Below the pieces are notes generated by a model. That model did not search any database. It had not been told where the DNA came from and saw nothing but the letters and a program-made list of their open reading frames with translations. 64,000 nucleotides of DNA, taken from Lolium rigidum. Taxonomy: Eukaryota > Streptophyta > Magnoliopsida > Poales > Poaceae. The translations under genes and the position numbers were made by a program. The stretch spans positions 401,804,249-401,868,248 of the forward strand of contig NC_061510.1 in NCBI RefSeq assembly GCF_022539505.1, given 5' to 3'. This document shows positions 1-11,930 of the stretch, piece after piece (position 1 is the first letter of the stretch; every line of letters begins with the position of its first letter).

Positions 1-1331
1 AAGCGGAGAGAGCAACCGGCATCAGCAAAATCAGAATGGCCTGGCTTGCCCCTGGCATCCTTTTATAGACGCGTAGGCCGTGCGTAGCAAGCCAGACTTG
101 TCTTGGGCGATCGGCAAGGTAGCAAGGCAGGATCGGTGTGATCGATCGGCCAAGGTGCCATGCAGCGATTGCTGCATTTGCGTTTTCTGGGCCTAGTCTT
201 GGCCTTGGGCGTGCTTGCGGCCTACCTAGATGCCCGGTCCTTGCCCCCTATTTTTCCTTTTCTTTTGCTTTTTTCTCTTTCATAGTTTGATAAATATGGT
301 TTTTAGTTGACCCATTAGCAAAATACCTCTTGGGATACTTTTAGCCTTACATTTATTTATACTAAATAAATATATATTAATAATTAATAATTCAATTAGT
401 TAATAGATTTTTAATATTCTTCCCAGAGCAATTATGTAACTCTCCGAAACAATTTATTTAATCCCAAAACTACCCCAAGCAACATCGAAACCTAAAGTGT
501 GTAACCCTACGGTTCGAGAATGTGCAGACATGACCGAGACTCGTCTCCGATCAATTATTATCAGCGACATATGGAGATTTGTAACGACTCCTACATATTC
601 AAAGATGAAATATCTGATCGAATGAACCATATACATTCGTTACCAATTCTCTTTGTCCCGCGATACTTTACTTATCCGAGATTCGATCATCGGTATCTTC
701 ATACCTAATTCAATCTCATTACTGATAAGTACTCTTTACTCGTTCCATGTTATGATATCCCTAGTGACATAGTCACATGCTTGAAGCTAATTGGATACCA
801 TCCCACCAAGAGGGCCTAGAGTAAATCTCTCCATCATTTGTATGGAAAAATCCCATGCTTGATCTATGAGCTTCAACTCTCACTTTCAGAATACCCATTG
901 CCACCTTTATATCCAACCAATTATGAAGTGATGTTTGATGCCATCAAAGAATTCTTTCTGTGTTAGTGATACACGATCTCATGGTCGAAGAATTATGTTA
1001 CTATGCATTTGAGAGCTACAACACACCGAACTTAACGACTTGATCTTATTGTTGTGCTTACTATGGGTGGGTGTTCATCCTATCATTCTCGTAATGACAT
1101 GATCTTGTTACTAACAACATCCATTGTTCATGACCAGGAGATCTTGATCATCAATTAATCAACAAGCTAGTTAAACAAGAGGCTCACTAGGGACTCCGGT
1201 TTATTTACAAAACACACATGTATTAATGTTTCTAGTTAATACAATTATAGCATGAGATATAAACATTTATCAAAAACACAAAAATATAATAATAACCACT
1301 TTATTATTGCCACTTGGGCATATCTTGAACA
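1..1331 (-). repeat. Copia LTR (BARE/Angela-like), partial, unit A
   Basis: Minus-strand LTR cut by the window edge. Read on the minus strand it begins TGTTCAAGATATGCCC followed by GGCAATAATAAA, the same layout as the start of BARE/Angela LTRs (TGTTGGAAATATGCCCTAGAGGCAATAATAAA-type, from memory of the family). The body also keeps the diagnostic order of that LTR, such as the block matching CGGTATCTTCATACCTA near 690. The family match is recognition by eye, not a database hit. Confidence 0.72.
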
Positions 1332-1485
1332 CATTGGTCCAATTCTTTGCGTCGTACTTGACAAATCCTTTGAGAGCTTCATCTAGATTTGAAGTTTGGG
1401 CGAGAATCGCCATTATCTTCACTTTCCACAAAGAAAATCTTGTGGTGTAGTCCATCTGTGGTAGATCAAACTTGAAGGAAGACAT
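1332..1485 (-). pseudogene. Copia gag N-terminal fragment, unit A
   Basis: Minus-strand frame starting at an ATG at 1485 (MSSFKFDLPQMDYTTRFSLW, then KVKIMAILAQTSNLDEAL) matches the start of copia Gag as I know it in grass BARE/Angela-type elements. It runs about 51 codons to ...KNWTN and is cut exactly where the LTR begins at 1331. The frame continues open into the LTR for about 20 codons by chance. A second primer-site-like sequence (TGGTATCAAAGCC on the minus strand, 1512-1524) sits just upstream, as expected for a gag start. The rest of gag and pol is missing. Confidence 0.7.
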
Positions 1486-1524
1486 TTCGAAAACCCTAGA
1501 TTGAAAACATGGGCTTTGATACCA

Positions 1525-2087
1525 CTTATTAAAAATGCGGCAGTCAAATAACAAAGAACAAAAAGGAAATTACAACAGAGACACAAGATGGCGCTAGCCA
1601 GCAAAACTTCACTAAATCGGGGAGTGTTTACAAACGCCGTGGATTATCTTATATTCTGATAAATCATAGCCGGTGGCTTACAGGAGGTATATGTAGATGA
1701 TGAATATGATCCTTACGTACCCTCCCACCAGCGTGCCCGCAGGGCACAACGTATGGTCTAACTTCATACTACGCTATGCTTCGGCCCAGGCCTACCCGGT
1801 GAAGGGCCTCGCTCCTTTCGTCAAAAGTTAGCCTATCTTTTGTATGAATTTGGATCAAACATAACAAACTCCATACAAAGACAAATTCCATCATGTAGCA
1901 TGAACTTCAACCATCTCCTGAATAACACAGAAAACACTTGCTGGCCCAAAACAACCACTTGGGATATATAGTTATACCAACCAAGCTCGATCAAAGCTCA
2001 AACTTGGTCAAACTTGGCAACATGAACATGCTCCGCTCTTCATTTAGCATCCTTTTTATATGAATTTGGATTACAACATAACAGTAT
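1525..2087. other. Linker between gag fragment and RNase H remnant, unit A
   Basis: About 560 bp without a recognisable gene, conserved in the other units (24369-24886 before the Helitron; 40506-41059). The Helitron in unit B is inserted at the point equivalent to 2064/2065. Confidence 0.5.
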
Positions 2088-2495
2088 GATCCCAGGGACA
2101 CTACTGAAGGAATCATTGTTGTTTCTTGCCGTTTCATGAAGTCGTTCGTCAGTCCCCTCGAAGTAGAACTGCAGGCATGCAAGGAAGGCCTAGAGATGAC
2201 CTTAGAGCATTTAGACAAGCCTATCATTTTGGAGACCAACTGCCCTAGTGGCGTCGGCAAAATGCTCAATGACGAAAGTAATAACCATTGCTAGCTTGCG
2301 GTTTTAGTTAATGAAGTTAAGAACTTGTGTAAGACATGGAGAGACTATCAAGTTAGGCATGTTAGCAGGGAGATGAATGGTATCAGTCACACCTTAGCAA
2401 AGTTTGGTTACACGTCTCAGCGTACCAAGGTCTGGTTCAACCACGGAGACATCATTAGAATGGCTTGTATTAAGGATGATACTCTGATGCCATAA
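2088..2495 (+). pseudogene. RNase H-like (RVT_3 type) domain remnant, unit A
   Basis: Plus-strand frame from 2088 reads through EVELQACKEGLEMTLEHLDK, PIILETN, an in-frame TAG after NNHC, then LAVLVNEVKNLCKTWRDYQ, VRHVSREMNGISHTLAKFGY and a terminal stop at 2493-2495. This order (E in an ExELxA motif, ILETN strand, VRHVSREMNGxxHTLA) is the plant RVT_3 RNase H-like domain found in non-LTR retroelements and stand-alone proteins. The usual ETD has become ETN, so a catalytic Asp is missing, and the N-terminal part of the domain is absent. No promoter or intact start is visible. Confidence 0.65.
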
Positions 2496-2830
2496 CTAAT
2501 AAAACTAGCAAGCAAGACATTGCTGGATTGATTTACTTTCTTTTGCCATGATGTATCAAAGTTGCGACATTTGAGATATTCTCTTAGCATAAAACCAAGA
2601 TCCGAATTTTATACTTATGTGAACTTAGCCAACACAAAACATGAAAAGTACCTCAATAATGATGGCATGTTCTAAAGTCATCTGATTACAAATAATTGTC
2701 TTCAACACAAAATAGTGTAAGGACATGAAGCTGGATTTGCTACTCTATTGTACGCATTGCACAATTTGTTTCTCTTTTCCTTAATAAAAGTTCGGCAATT
2801 GGCCCTCCGAACATCAGGATGGTGACCTAC

Positions 2831-2919
2831 CTGACGATATCTGCTCGCTGATGCCATGAATGTATGAATACTGTTGTTCTCTTGGACCACTTGCGCATCA
2901 TTCAAAACTACTCTACCTG
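2831..2919 (-). pseudogene. Exon-like block, module I, unit A
   Basis: Minus strand shows an acceptor (TTTATTATTGCAG), about 89 bp open in the frame GRVVLNDAQVVQENNSIHTF followed by MASASRYRQ, then a donor (CAG|GTAGGT). It looks like one exon of a host-type gene. The protein was not recognised. A shorter relative lies in module III at 8972-9023. Confidence 0.4.
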
Positions 2920-3467
2920 CTGCAATAATAAACATGAAATATATATGACCCAATAAAATGTATTTGACATATAGATATACTTAAGGATATTTGATAGTCA
3001 AGATTAAAAAGCCGAAGAAAACTAGTCAAATGCAGATACTTGCATCATAGACACATGCATGCAAAATATACACGCTTGTATGCACACATGTATTGTGGAG
3101 TTCTAGTGGTAAAGGTTTATTTAACACCCATACAAATCAACTCCATCGTATACACAAACTAAAAAGTGATGTCTTGTTGGCTTAATTTATGTAACATTTT
3201 GAAAACCACCTCCAAAATTTTAAAACCAACACCATATTTGTTGGTCAAATTAATAGGGCAGTTAGACAGCAACCCTGGATGCTTTTTTCTTCAATCTGGT
3301 GACACAGGGCCATGTTAACACTTTTTTATGTATCATAAATATATATTTTAGATCCATTTTATACAAGTAAGTCCAGACTTTTCTCTCAAACATGTGCTCT
3401 ATTTTCAAAACAGTATCACAAATGTCAAACAATATAATTAGAGGAAAAATTAATGAGAAATTATATA

Positions 3468-3567
3468 NNNNNNNNNNNNNNNNNNNNNNNNNNNNNNNNN
3501 NNNNNNNNNNNNNNNNNNNNNNNNNNNNNNNNNNNNNNNNNNNNNNNNNNNNNNNNNNNNNNNNNNN
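3468..3567. other. Assembly gap (100 N), unit A
   Basis: Exactly 100 N between TTATATA and ATAAAATCG. Unit C reads through the same point with only a few bases (TTATAGAAAATAAAATCG), so the hidden sequence is either tiny or an expanded AT tract. Confidence 0.98.
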
Positions 3568-4111
3568 ATAAAATCGAAAGTTAATGGTATGCATCTTTTA
3601 GTAAATAGTTTATCGCTCTCGTCCTAAAGCCCATCACACAGATTGTAATAGTTCACTAAATCAAAGAAACATCGTAGACGGTAACCTTAAATAACACACT
3701 ACAACAACACAATCAATGAAAAATTTCTAGAGCATTCAAATATGGGTAAAAAGTCCAACTATGCAATAACAACACTCTTAATTCCCTCAATAGGAAAATA
3801 TACTAAAAATAAACTTGTCGACACCAGGTAAAAATATGGTGGAACATGGAGGAATATAAACAATTCAATATGGTTAACAACCATATATATAATAAAGAGT
3901 ATTATCTAAGGTGTTGATGTTGCTGCCTTCCCCTCCCTCTTATATAGTAGAGAGAAGGCCTAAGGGCTATGAGAGATATCCACCCATCCAACTTCGATGG
4001 ACCTGGTTCCCTCGACATATATTCATCGCTCAAGCAACACGATGGTGAGGGAAGCCATTTCTCATATGGCTTGTATATAAAAGTATACAATGCTTCTCCG
4101 CGCATGTCACG

Positions 4112-4378
4112 ATGGAGGGGCATAGTTGGATTGACTTGTTAGGGATGCAACTTCACCCCATCTTGGCATTGTTACGCTTGATGACACCGAGCAGTTGTTT
4201 GAGTTGGTGTTCTGCCAGATCCATTGATCTTGAGAGATTAGTAGGTATGGATTTCATCCCTCGCGGAGATGACCATGTTGTAGATATTTTATCCCCTTGT
4301 ACCGCCATCACATCGGCATGCTCTCCATCGCCATTGTGGAGCACGCGAGGATTGCACATTAGTAAGCTGGCCCTATAG
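4112..4378 (+). other. Conserved 88-codon open frame, module I, unit A
   Basis: Plus-strand frame starting MEGHSWIDLLGM and ending GLHISKLAL. It is open at equal length in all three units (29262-29528 and 43043-43309) with a handful of substitutions. No domain is recognised, there is no visible promoter, and the copies are too similar for openness to prove selection. Probably a chance frame. Confidence 0.2.
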
Positions 4379-5661
4379 TCTCAACGATCATCTCATAAAA
4401 GTTGTTCTGATGCAGGTTATACTGATGGAATTAGGTAGGTCTCATTGTGATTCAACGGTGGTGTGTTTAGAGTTATTCAAGGCCAGATGCAAGAGGTACA
4501 CATGGGGATCGTCCATGGAATACACACCACAGTGGCAAGTGACCCATCGCTTGCAACATGCCAAAAAATGATGCCCAAGTTTGAGCATTAAGGTTTGATA
4601 TTGGTGCTTTTTCAGATCTTTACATGCTCAGAGCATATATTTCAACTTACCTGGCGCAAGCCATGGTTATGATAGAGAATGTTTTGCGACCTAGATGGGA
4701 CTACATGTTTCATTCTTTAGATTCCATTTCGCATTTATCTTATTTTGTTTCTATGGATATGTCCAGAGAGTTCCACGTGTTATACACACTTTGATCTCCG
4801 GAGGAGCAGGTGTGTGCCCTAAAAATATCTAAATCGCATTTACAACAACTGTAACCATACTAATCCTTTTAAAATTACTTAAAACAATGCAGACAATATC
4901 CAGGCTAACAATATAATAAGTACAAGAGTGTGGTAGATATATAAAAAACAAATAATCTGAATATAAAATATTATTTCCATGGATTGTGTCCGTGGGAAAG
5001 CTTGTCCCCATACGTTTGTATTCTATTAGTGAATGCAGAATGCCCCTAGCAGAAATTAAGCCGGAATTAACAATTCCAGAATTGACAAAAATATCTCACT
5101 TATTGTGAAATAATAGATGTGAAAGGTATGCAACATATTCTCCATGTCTTTGGTTGATAGAAGATGAATAGATTGAATATTTTAGGTGGTAATAGGGTGT
5201 AATCATGAAATTTCAAACCAAATCAGCTTATAACCAAATCTGGTTATCTCTTATAGTATAGTCTACTGATTTATAAATTTTCTCAAAGATACAAGAAATC
5301 TTGGCATTCGATGTATTGAGTTATATGGAAGCCGTTAAAATGTTGAAAAATGTGGGTCACTATAAGAGCCACATATCCCATTTGTTCCAAAATAACATAT
5401 AAGGCGGTTCCGTAAGACATGTCTTCAACCAATAGTTACTCTATTGTATGTGGTGTTTGATGCATTAGATAAATGTAGGATTTATTCCCCGCAAAATAAC
5501 AGTAGCTATAGTGATTACAAAAGACCAATAAATTTTAGAAAAATAATTAATCAACTAATCTGTCTCTCTCTCTCTAGTGACATATCAAAGCTAGTGATTA
5601 AGCATTCATGGACATGGCAAACAGTCATCATCATTAACCAGATAGCAGGAGTACATATCTT

Positions 5662-6460
5662 CTAAGAAGAAATTATACTTGCTGTATAGAAGGAGGAGTA
5701 GGGATACACACGGGAGAGGCGCTGATCAGTTTCAAGGACCCGCTGATGGTGCCCTGACTCCAAGTTTATGATGAACACACACAGCGGCTCTGCCTGTAAT
5801 AAAATGGAATTCAAGTCCTAGGAGAACACGACAACCCGCGGTCCCATCGAGGCGTCTAGGCCATTTTCATCATCAGAGTCAGAGTACCCTGTGTGCCCTA
5901 ACTGAAAATGCAGAAGCCCATCGCCACCATGCTCATACTCATCAGGCTCATCCGAATCCTCATCATCACCATTCTCATGGAATGAAAGGAGTTCCTAGAG
6001 CGTAACGACAACACGGTCAGCCCAAGCAATAGCTTCCCACTAGGATAACACGACGTACGGAGCCACCGATCACGCCGGCCAAACTTAGCCCAACATGCAT
6101 GATGCGAGAACAAAGCCCCTGCCGCGTATACCCACCGGCGTATCTGTGAGTATCAGCTCTTGCATCTCCACGTCAATAAATTCTAGGACCGCGCTCTCCA
6201 CCTGGGTATTCCAGAACACGACATCATCGTTCCTAGAGATGGCGCTCAGTTTCCAGTTGAAGTAGTTTCCGACGCAGATAGTGTCCACCGTGCTGCCTCG
6301 CGAGCTTCCAGTCTTGGAGTTGTACACACACGAAAATCTGCACGGGCACCATGGGCGAGTGCCATCCGCTAGGAGGCACGTCATTGTACGCGAAGACGAT
6401 GTGGAACGGCGAAGAATGGAGGTCGCCCGTTGGGTTGGTCGGCGCCACAGATCCACGTGT
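5662..6460 (-). pseudogene. F-box-type protein pseudogene (C-terminal part), unit A
   Basis: Minus strand encodes VFAYNDVPPSGWHSP, then VYNSKTGSS, ICVGNYFNWKLSAIS, LEFIDVEMQELILTDTP, and in another frame an acidic stretch (HENGDDEDSDEPDEYEHGGD) and a tail VFIINLESGHHQRVLETDQR plus VYPYSSFYTASI. The sequence VGNxxxW, LExxDxxxQxL, and xxLES...VYPYSSFYT resembles the C-terminal beta-propeller of grass F-box proteins, substrate adaptors of SCF ubiquitin ligases. The F-box itself is not seen. A frame change and two TAG stops (before ELL and before DLN) break it. Confidence 0.45.
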
Positions 6461-6898
6461 TATACACACTTTGATCTTCGGATGAGCAGATATGAGCCCT
6501 AAAAAATATAAAACCCATTTACAACAAATATATCCATACTAAGCCTTTTAATTAATATAAAGTACTTCACAATATCCATGCTAACAATACAATAAGTACA
6601 ATAGTGAGGTAGGTAGGTAAAAAGTGTGAATAGAAAATATTATTTCTAATAGTGAATAGAAGATGCCCCTAGCAGAAGTTCAGCGGGAATTAATAGTTCA
6701 AGAATCGACATAAATATATCACTTAACATATTTGTGTAGGTAACATTACACAATGCAATGATGTTTTTCTATACGAAGTGTTTGAAGTTCACTTGATGCT
6801 GCGGGTATTCCATAGAATATTTAGACACCACATGTAGCAAAAACATAGAGGATTACATACCCAATCACTAAATGAGAAATACTATTACAAGCACACAC

Positions 6899-7678
6899 GG
6901 AAATTCAATTCGGCTCCCGGGTGCGTATGCTCCCTCTACCAATAAAAGATATTTTGAAGTGTGGAAAATTTTGATAAAAAATTCTACATGTACATCTCCA
7001 TAATATATGCGTATGCGTCAAGTTTCACGAAAAAATAATAATTTTTGTGGCCTATGTAAAAAAGAGAAAACTTATCGTGTGAAAAGCATTGTTTTCATCA
7101 CTGAATTTTATCTTTTTTACACACGTCACATGATAAGTTTATTTTTTATGAAACGACTTTGTGAGCGCGTAGCACGTGAAGATGTACGTGCGAATTTTTT
7201 GTTTCATTTTTTTTGAAATTTAAAATATGTGTAAGATGCATTTCAAAATATAGGGAGCATATGCTCCCATGTTCCAAAACACCACTCGGAAATTCAATTC
7301 GGCTCCCGGGTGCGTATGCTCCCTATACCAACAAAACATATTTCGAAGTGTGGAAAAATTTTGACAAAAAATTCTACATGTACATCTCCATAATATATGT
7401 GTATGTGTCAAGTTTCACGAAAAAATAATATTTTTTGTGGACTATGTAAAAAAGAGAAAACTTATCCTGTGAAAAGCATTGTTTTCAGCACTGAATTTTG
7501 TCTTTTTTATACACGTCACATGATAAGTTCATTTTTTATGAAACGACTTTGTGAGCGCGTAGCACATGAAGATGTACGTGCGAATTTTTTGTTTCAATTT
7601 TTTTGAAATTTAAAATATGTGCAAGATGCATTTTAAAATATAGGGAGCATATGCTCCCATGTTCCAAAACATCACTCC
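6899..7678. mobile_element. Tandem dimer of a ~390 bp MITE, unit A
   Basis: Two head-to-tail copies (6899-7287 and 7288-7678) start GGAAATTCAATTCGGCTCCC and end GGGAGCATATGCTCCC followed by ATGTTCCAAAACA. Both ends carry TATGCTCCCT in inverted orientation, giving short imperfect terminal inverted repeats. Units B and C have an empty site (AAGCACACACCACTATG near 32021). Target duplication here is only about 3 bp (CAC). No transposase coding. The superfamily is uncertain; Mutator-like is suggested by the 9-10 bp duplication around the single copy in unit C. Confidence 0.75.
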
Positions 7679-8971
7679 CACCACTATACAATAGATCAGA
7701 GTTTATAATCTCAAGCAATGTTTTCCTCTATCGAATCACCCAAGCTGATCTATCCACCTAACAAATAAGCACTCTCATTAGTCTGATTAAAATCATATAT
7801 ATAACACACTTGTGTAAAGTATTATCACTAATAAAACAATAAGCATCAATAACAAATGCCACAAGTAGTGTATTCCCAATATTTAGTTCAACTAGTTAAA
7901 TGTATTTTTCTATACCATTTGTACATTAAAAAGAGAGAGCAAAGTAACTTCTTACTCTACTTTTGGGCCGCGATCCTTTTTTCTTGCTCTTTTTTACGGT
8001 AAAACTCAATAGTCAAAATTTGTCCTGCTGCCCGTTGCAATCTAAGAATGAAATGTTGGTGTATATCAAGTACACAAGTCTTTTGGGCATGCAAATTGTT
8101 GAACATAGATATTAATTCCATAATGATATGTAGTTGCTAGAGGTATGATAGCTAAGATACCACCACATGAAATTTATCTCCAAGAATGTTTACCATTCAT
8201 AATTCATGCAACCGTTTTGTTAGGATAATGACTGAAGCACACTAGCGTCCATATATTATACAATAAACTCTTTGTAACTCTATATACAGAGGTAACCTTA
8301 AAGTATTATAGAAAATGTATTACTGGCCAAAATAAAATATGAAGTAAAATTACTAATTTCAAGCATGAGAGACAAGCTATCCTTAGATATAATTAGGAAG
8401 CAAGAGAACATTAAGAAAATGTGTATATGACAACTGGTTATCTCCTTTTCACTCACAAAACTACTCAGCCCATCCATCACTACTTTTCACCTCGAGCACA
8501 TTGTTTTCTCCACCTACGAGAAATAAAATAGAAGCAAAGGGTTGAGACGCATTGAAAACAAAAAGAATGTAAAAAAGATATTAAACCATTTCTTTAATTT
8601 ATTTGTGCAACATAGTGAACTATTTGGCATTATTACCGTCACTGTATATGAAAACACATATGGCATAAAAAACATCCCCAAAACACATGAAACTGATAGG
8701 GCCAATTATCGTACATAATGGCGTATACAATCTAAATTTGACAACAATTTTTTTCATATATGGTTCAACACACCAACTTTCCATTTTGCATATTAGAATG
8801 TACTATTGGGCAACAAAAATCTTAGTTGGCCAACTTATTACTAGCTGAGCCAATTAATCCCCTTCGATTCACAAACCACAGCCGTGCAACTACAACCTTT
8901 GTAGGGTGACTTTCATTACTATATTGAATCGACAATAGCAACATAATCAATAAAATAGTTGACTTGCTGAC

Positions 8972-9023
8972 CTGATCGAATTGTATTGGTCCACTTGTAC
9001 ATCATTTAGAAGGGCTTTACCAG
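8972..9023 (-). pseudogene. Exon-like block, module III, unit A
   Basis: Minus strand shows an acceptor (TTTATTATGTAG), 52 bp in the frame GKALLNDVQVDQYNSIR, and a donor (CAG|GTCAGC). It resembles the module I block (GRVVLNDAQVVQENNSI), so the two modules carry diverged copies of the same exon. Counterparts are at 33287-33338, 47523-47574 and 50075-50126. Confidence 0.38.
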
Positions 9024-9314
9024 CTACATAATAAACATGCAATATACAAGACCCAAATGAAATGTATTAGATATATGTACTTAAGGATGAAAATATACAT
9101 GATGTGATGCTCAGCTATAAAGAAAAAAGAAGATGAGGAAAACAAGACAAATGCTGATACCTGCATAGACAAGTAGAAAACATATACTGTTGTCTGCACC
9201 AATGATCAGTTTCAGTGGCGAAGGTTTATTTCAAACCTAAACAATCGAATCCTACATATATATAAAATCAACCAAGAACAATTTTTTTGGTGCAGCTTCT
9301 ATGGATGGTGATCT

Positions 9315-9662
9315 ATGGCGTGTTCAGAGTTAGCCAAGCCAACATATGAGGGATTACAGGGCTTGTCCCCGACAACCATGCCACAGCGACAACTATTTGA
9401 TATCGTGTGTAGGACACACATGTGTCCAAGCTACACTAGTTACGGCGTTGGTTCTTATTCAGATCTTGTTATGTTGGGACCCTATCTTCCACCTCACCGG
9501 TGGTGGCAGCCGACGGTGTTGATGGTGATGGAGAGGGGATATTTTAGGACATGGAAGGGGTTCTGGAGGTTCTATTTTGCATTTATATATGTATTTGAAT
9601 CTCTTCATCTAGATCGTTCCCAAGGGAACACATTATACATGCATGCTTTGATCTTGAAATGA
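9315..9662 (+). other. Conserved 115-codon open frame, module III, unit A
   Basis: Plus-strand frame starting MACSELAKPTYEG, with PPHRWWQPTVLMVMERGYF in the middle and ending MHALILK. It is open at the same length in unit B (33634-33981); in unit C (50418-50717) an indel changes the frame after ERG. No known domain. It lies antisense to the exon-like blocks and may be chance. Confidence 0.2.
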
Positions 9663-10306
9663 ACACTGGTACGACTTCAGCAAAAGAAATTTTACATCTT
9701 TTTCACAATAATCACAACCACACTAATAGTTTTAAATTACGATAAAAGTTCTTTTTATAAAATCTAATTCATAATTTATCCATGTTAACATTATAATAAT
9801 TACAATAGCATGGTAGAAAAGCGAGTGGCAAATAATTTTTCCATGGGTTTGCATGTGCAAAAGCTTGACCGTGTGTCTGTATTATTTTAACTAATATGCA
9901 CTGCTGCTAGCAAATTTTGGCTCAAAATTAATAGTAAAAAATTAACATAAAGAATGAACCTATTGTGAAATATTGAATATTGAAATATGGAACATATGAA
10001 GTGAGCACCTGCTCCAAGACATTGTTTGATAAGATCATCAGATTCAGAATATTACTATACGATAATAGGGTGTAATCATGAATTTTATATTCAGTATAGT
10101 CCACTAAGTTATGTAGAGCCCGTTTAAATTTAAAAAATTACAGTTCACTAAAACAATATCAACTAATTACCTATTATAACTTCTAATTCGAAAAAACTCC
10201 AAACTACTAAAAACACTCTCGAAACAGTTTTGCAGAGCCAATAATGACTCCCAATATTTATGTCACCTCCCGGGAGAGCGAACCGCTCTTCTGAGACCTC
10301 AATGAT

Positions 10307-11901
10307 TGATACGTCCCAAACGTATCTATAATTTCTTATGTTTCATGATACTTTTATGATGATACTCACATGTTTTATACACATTATATGTCATATTTAT
10401 GCATTTTCCGGCACTAACCTATTGACGAGATGCCGAAGAGCCAGTTGCTGTTTTCTGCTGTTTTTGGTTTCAGAAATCCTAGTAAGGAAATATTCTCGGA
10501 ATTGGACGAAATCAACGCCAGGGTCCTATTTTTGCACGAAGCTTCCAGAAGTCCGAGGGAGAGACGAAGTGGGGCCACGAGGTGGCCAGACACTAGGGCG
10601 GCGCGGCCTGGGCCTTGGCCGCGCCGGCCTGTTGTGTGGGGCCCTCGTGTGGCCCCCTGACCTGCCCTTCCGCCTACATATAGTCTTCGTCGCGAAACCC
10701 CCAATACCGAGAGCCACGATACGGAAAACCTTCCAGAGACGCCGCCGCCGCCAATCCCATCTCGGGGGATTCAGGAGATCGCCTCCGGCACCATGCCGGA
10801 GAGGGGAATCATCTCCCGGAAGTCTCTTCATCGCCATGATCGCCTCCGGATCGATGTGTGAGTAGTCCACCCCTGGACTATGGGTCCATAGCAGTAGCTA
10901 GATGGTCGTCTTCTCCCCATTGTGCTATCATGTTAGATCTTGTGAGCTGTCTATCATGATCAAGATCATCTATTTGTAATCCTACATGTTGTGTTTGTTG
11001 GGATCCGATGAATATTGAATACTATGTCAAGTTGATTATCAATCTATCATATATGTTATTTATGTTCTTGCATGCTCTCCGTTGCTAGTAGAGGCTCGGC
11101 CAAGTTGATACTTGTGACTCCAAGAGGGAGTATTTATGCTCGATAGTGGGTTCATGCCTCCATTAAATGCAGGACGAGTGACGAAAAGTTCTAAGGTTGT
11201 GGATGTGCTGTTGCCACTAGGGATAAAACATTGATGCTTTGTCTAAGGATATTTCTGTTGATTACATTACGCACTATACTTAATGCAAATGTCTGTTGTT
11301 TACAACTTAATAATGGAGGGGGTTCGGATGATAACCTGAAAGTGGACTTTTTAGGCATAGATGCATGCTGGATAGCGGTCTATGTACTTTGTCGTAATGC
11401 CCTGATTAAATCTCATAGTACTCATCATGATATATGTATGTGCATTGTTATGCCTTCTTTATTTGTCAATTGCCCAACTGTAATTTGTTCACCCAACATC
11501 TGCTATCTTATGGGAGAGACACCGCTAGTGAATTGTGGACCCCGGTCCTATTCTTTACATCTGAAATACAATCTGCTGCAATTGTTCTTTACTGTTCTTT
11601 GCAAACAACCATCATCATCCACACAATACATCTAATTCTTTGTTTACAGCAAGCCGGTGAGATTGACAACCTCACTGTTACGTTGGGGCAAAGTTCTGTG
11701 ATTGTGTTGTGCAGGTTCCACGTTGGCGCCGGAATCCCTGGTGTTGCGCCGCACTACACTCCTCCGCCATCAACCTTCAACGTGCTTCTTGGCTCCTCCT
11801 GGTTCGATAAATCTTGGTTTCTTTCTGAGGGAAAACTTGCTGCTGTACGCATCACACCTTCCTCTTGGCGTTCCCAACGGACGTATCGACTGCACGCATC
11901 A
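10307..11901 (+). repeat. 5' LTR of the gypsy element
   Basis: 1595 bp, TG...CA. It differs from the 3' LTR at an estimated 55-65 positions counted by eye, about 96% identity. It contains a GC-rich stretch (10560-10850) and poly-pyrimidine tracts. Confidence 0.92.
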
Positions 11902-11912
11902 AGCTATTTTTC

Positions 11913-11930
11913 TGGCGCCGTTGCCGCGGA
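11913..11930 (+). other. Primer binding site, tRNA-Asp type
   Basis: TGGCGCCGTTGCCGCGGA, 11 bases after the LTR end, complementary to the 3' end of plant tRNA-Asp with one mismatch. The same site and spacing recur in the second gypsy element (54673-54690). Confidence 0.78.

Larger units (their letters stand above)
2496..5661. other. Module I of unit A, mostly non-coding
   Basis: About 3.2 kb of AT-rich sequence with one exon-like block (2831-2919), a conserved open frame (4112-4378), a TATA-like stretch near 3940 (minus strand CTATATAAGAGG), a scaffold gap and a CT microsatellite near 5563 that varies in length between copies. Parts resemble module III (for example ACACTTTGATCT near 4790, 6470 and 9640), so the unit itself seems built from diverged internal repeats. 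Confidence 0.45.
7679..10301. other. Module III of unit A, mostly non-coding
   Basis: About 2.6 kb of AT-rich sequence holding one exon-like block (8972-9023) and one conserved open frame (9315-9662). It ends in GGGAGAGCGAACCGCTCTTC, a short hairpin-forming stretch conserved in all units. Counterparts: about 32031-34621, 46225-47641, and 48770-51409. Confidence 0.45.

Noticed and set aside
10338..10865. 175-codon frame in the gypsy 5' LTR, with overlapping frames on both strands
   Set aside because: GC-rich LTR sequence is open in several frames at once; the 3' LTR version (17019-17420) differs by frameshifts, and no domain is seen.
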